Assembly: GCA_958295785.1 (NCBI GenBank)
Contig: OY282377.1
Coordinates: forward strand, 1,874,394-1,938,393
Length of the DNA: 64,000 nucleotides
Direction: 5' to 3'
DNA from: an uncultured Latescibacterota bacterium
Lineage (GTDB): Bacteria > Latescibacterota > UBA2968
Shown here: positions 62,604-64,000 of the stretch, piece after piece
Numbering within the stretch: position 1 is the first letter of the stretch
Layout of the letters: each line of letters begins with the position of its first letter
The notes under the pieces: generated by a model
Seen by the model: the letters and a program-made list of their open reading frames with translations, nothing else
The model's database searches: none
Told to the model about the DNA's origin: nothing
Program-made: the position numbers and the translations under genes

Positions 62604-63986
62604 GTGAACAAAATGAACGTGCTATTCATCGCCGTAGATGATCTTCGCCCACAACTCGGTTGTTATGGTCGGGATTTCGTACAGTCGCCGAACATCGATC
62701 AATTGGCCGCAGAGGGCGTCCTCTTCGAGCGAGCCTACTGCCAGCAAGCCGTATGCGCGCCTTCTCGATCCAGCGTTCTGAGTGGTTGCCGTCCAGATAC
62801 GACAACAATTTACGACTTACAGACCCCCTTGCGGTCCGCGATGCCCGATATCCTCTCGTTGCCACAGCACTTCAAGCAACACGGATACGAGACGCGATCT
62901 ATCGGAAAAATCTATCACCATCGAAACGATGATCTGCAAGGATGGTCTGCCAAACCCCATGTCTCAATGGGTGATTGGAAGGGACGGGGCTACCTGACGG
63001 ACGAAGCGATGGAAGTGATTGAGCGAACAGATGCACAAATGGCTATCGAAGGATCCACGAGACGGGGTATGGGGCCAGCTTTCGAAGCCGCGGACGTTCC
63101 AGACAATGCCTATCACGACGGTAAGGATGCCGATCACGCGATCAAAACGCTCAACGAATTGCGCGATCAGCCCTTTTTCCTCGCTTTGGGCTTTCACAAA
63201 CCCCATCTGCCGTTCAACGCCCCAAAGCATCACTGGGACCTTTACGAACGAGAAGCACTGCCGCTCGCCCTAAATTCCAGCGCACCTGAAAACGTCACCG
63301 AGTATTCTCTGACCGAGTTCGGAGAGCTGCGCGGCTACTTCGGAATGCCGAAAGAAGGCCCGATACCCGAGGACTTAGCGCGCACCTTGGTCCACGGCTA
63401 CTGCGCGTGTGTCTCGTATATGGACGCGCAGGTCGGTCGTGTGCTCGACGAAGTCGAACGGCTTGGCCTTAAAGAGAGCACATTTGTCATCCTGTGGGGA
63501 GATCACGGCTGGAAACTCGGCGAACACGGCAGCTGGTGCAAGCACACGAACTTTGACATTGATACACGCGCCCCAATGATCGTCCGTTCGCCAGAACGCG
63601 GCAAGTCGGGCGCGAAAGCGTCCGGTCTTACGGAATTTGTCGATATGTATCCATCGCTGTGCGACCTGTGCGATCTACCGCTACCCAATCATCTCGAGGG
63701 CCAGAGTTTTGTCCCCTTGATGGAAGATCCTGATAGGACGTGGAAACAGGCGGCTTTCAGCCAGTATCCGCGAAAAGGCGCGATGGGCTACACCATCAAG
63801 ACAGACGATTTTCGCTACACAGAATGGCAATCGAGAGAGACCGCAGAGGTAAAGGCACGAGAGCTTTACGACCATCGAAAAGATGCGGCGGAAAACGTCA
63901 ATGTAGCGGGAGATGACCGGTATGCCGAAACAGTGAGCGAATTGGAGAAAGTGCTAAAAAAAGGTTGGGAAGCCGCGAAGGCGTAG
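62604..63986 (+). CDS. Sulfatase (iduronate-2-sulfatase type)
   Basis: 460 residues from a GTG at 62604, just after GGAGGA; an ATG at 62613 is the other choice but is 12 bases from the site. VLFIAVDDLRPQLGCYGRDF forms the first metal site, AVCAPSRSSVLSGCRPDTTT holds the formylglycine Cys51, and ILWGDHGWKLGEHGSWCKHT completes the metal site. DDLRPQLGCYG and GWKLGEHG are typical of the iduronate-2-sulfatase-like branch. No signal peptide is seen. The substrate is probably a sulfated uronic-acid polysaccharide or similar. Confidence 0.9.
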   Translation: MNKMNVLFIAVDDLRPQLGCYGRDFVQSPNIDQLAAEGVLFERAYCQQAVCAPSRSSVLSGCRPDTTTIYDLQTPLRSAMPDILSLPQHFKQHGYETRSIGKIYHHRNDDLQGWSAKPHVSMGDWKGRGYLTDEAMEVIERTDAQMAIEGSTRRGMGPAFEAADVPDNAYHDGKDADHAIKTLNELRDQPFFLALGFHKPHLPFNAPKHHWDLYEREALPLALNSSAPENVTEYSLTEFGELRGYFGMPKEGPIPEDLARTLVHGYCACVSYMDAQVGRVLDEVERLGLKESTFVILWGDHGWKLGEHGSWCKHTNFDIDTRAPMIVRSPERGKSGAKASGLTEFVDMYPSLCDLCDLPLPNHLEGQSFVPLMEDPDRTWKQAAFSQYPRKGAMGYTIKTDDFRYTEWQSRETAEVKARELYDHRKDAAENVNVAGDDRYAETVSELEKVLKKGWEAAKA

Positions 63987-64000
63987 TCGTCCAGAACTTG

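Noticed and set aside
62317-62607. 96-residue frame upstream of the last sulfatase
   Set aside because: It begins within repeat R1, has low-complexity hydrophobic composition and no ribosome site; its end overlaps the sulfatase ribosome site.

Overview
The window is a 64 kb bacterial chromosome segment of moderately high GC. I infer a marine, Latescibacterota-like member of the FCB group or a close relative. The reasons are several CxPxR sulfatases, a DUF5916 outer-membrane protein, a DUF6785-like membrane protein, Gfo/Idh/MocA and SelA-like catabolic enzymes, and secreted repeat proteins carrying paired cohesin-like and dockerin-like modules. No rRNA or other phylogenetic marker was available to test this, so the assignment is an inference.

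Layout. 1-14.8 kb is accessory: a cut-off oxidoreductase, an IS5-type and an IS701-like insertion sequence back to back, a secreted YWTD-propeller protein, yggU, a secreted metzincin-WD40 protein, a lon fragment, and many dispersed repeats, including a direct repeat of about 1.1 kb on either side of the WD40 gene. 14.8-18.1 kb holds a SelA-like PLP enzyme divergent from a bicupin, a SinR/Cas2-like protein and a frameshifted two-TM protein. 18.2-24.6 kb is a compact operon of ExbB, ExbD, a TonB-like protein, a TPR protein and a PEGA protein. 24.7-32.1 kb on the minus strand holds a WG-repeat lipoprotein, DUF5916, a penicillin acylase and an oxidoreductase. 32.2-38.9 kb holds an aldo/keto reductase, a topoisomerase IV A-type subunit, a DUF4160/DUF2442 pair, a decayed AvaI/BsoBI-like restriction-modification system and a secreted TIM-barrel protein. 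39.1-44.9 kb holds a class-III aminotransferase, Nudix and DCC proteins, four tandem coiled-coil/tail-anchored paralogues, and trpS behind what look like two tandem tryptophan attenuators. 45-49.9 kb holds a beta-helix protein, two sulfatases and the scar of a toxin-antitoxin pair. 49.9-61.6 kb holds an XPB helicase, UbiA, LigA, tRNA-Ala, a second broken restriction-modification locus, an XPB-partner-like protein and a large membrane protein. The window ends with a third sulfatase.

The most interesting items are: (1) two tandem ribosome-type Trp attenuators in front of trpS; (2) the ExbB/ExbD/TonB-like/TPR/PEGA operon, which looks like an undescribed proton-motive-force-coupled envelope machine; (3) four tandem paralogues whose KREIA coiled-coil units fall 5-4-3-2; (4) a 112-bp MITE derived from the local IS5 element, with TTA/TAA target duplications, which landed in coding sequence in at least four of five cases and broke two restriction-modification loci; (5) WD40 and YWTD arrays that are nearly identical except at a few fixed surface positions; and (6) a candidate structured RNA between trpS and the beta-helix gene.
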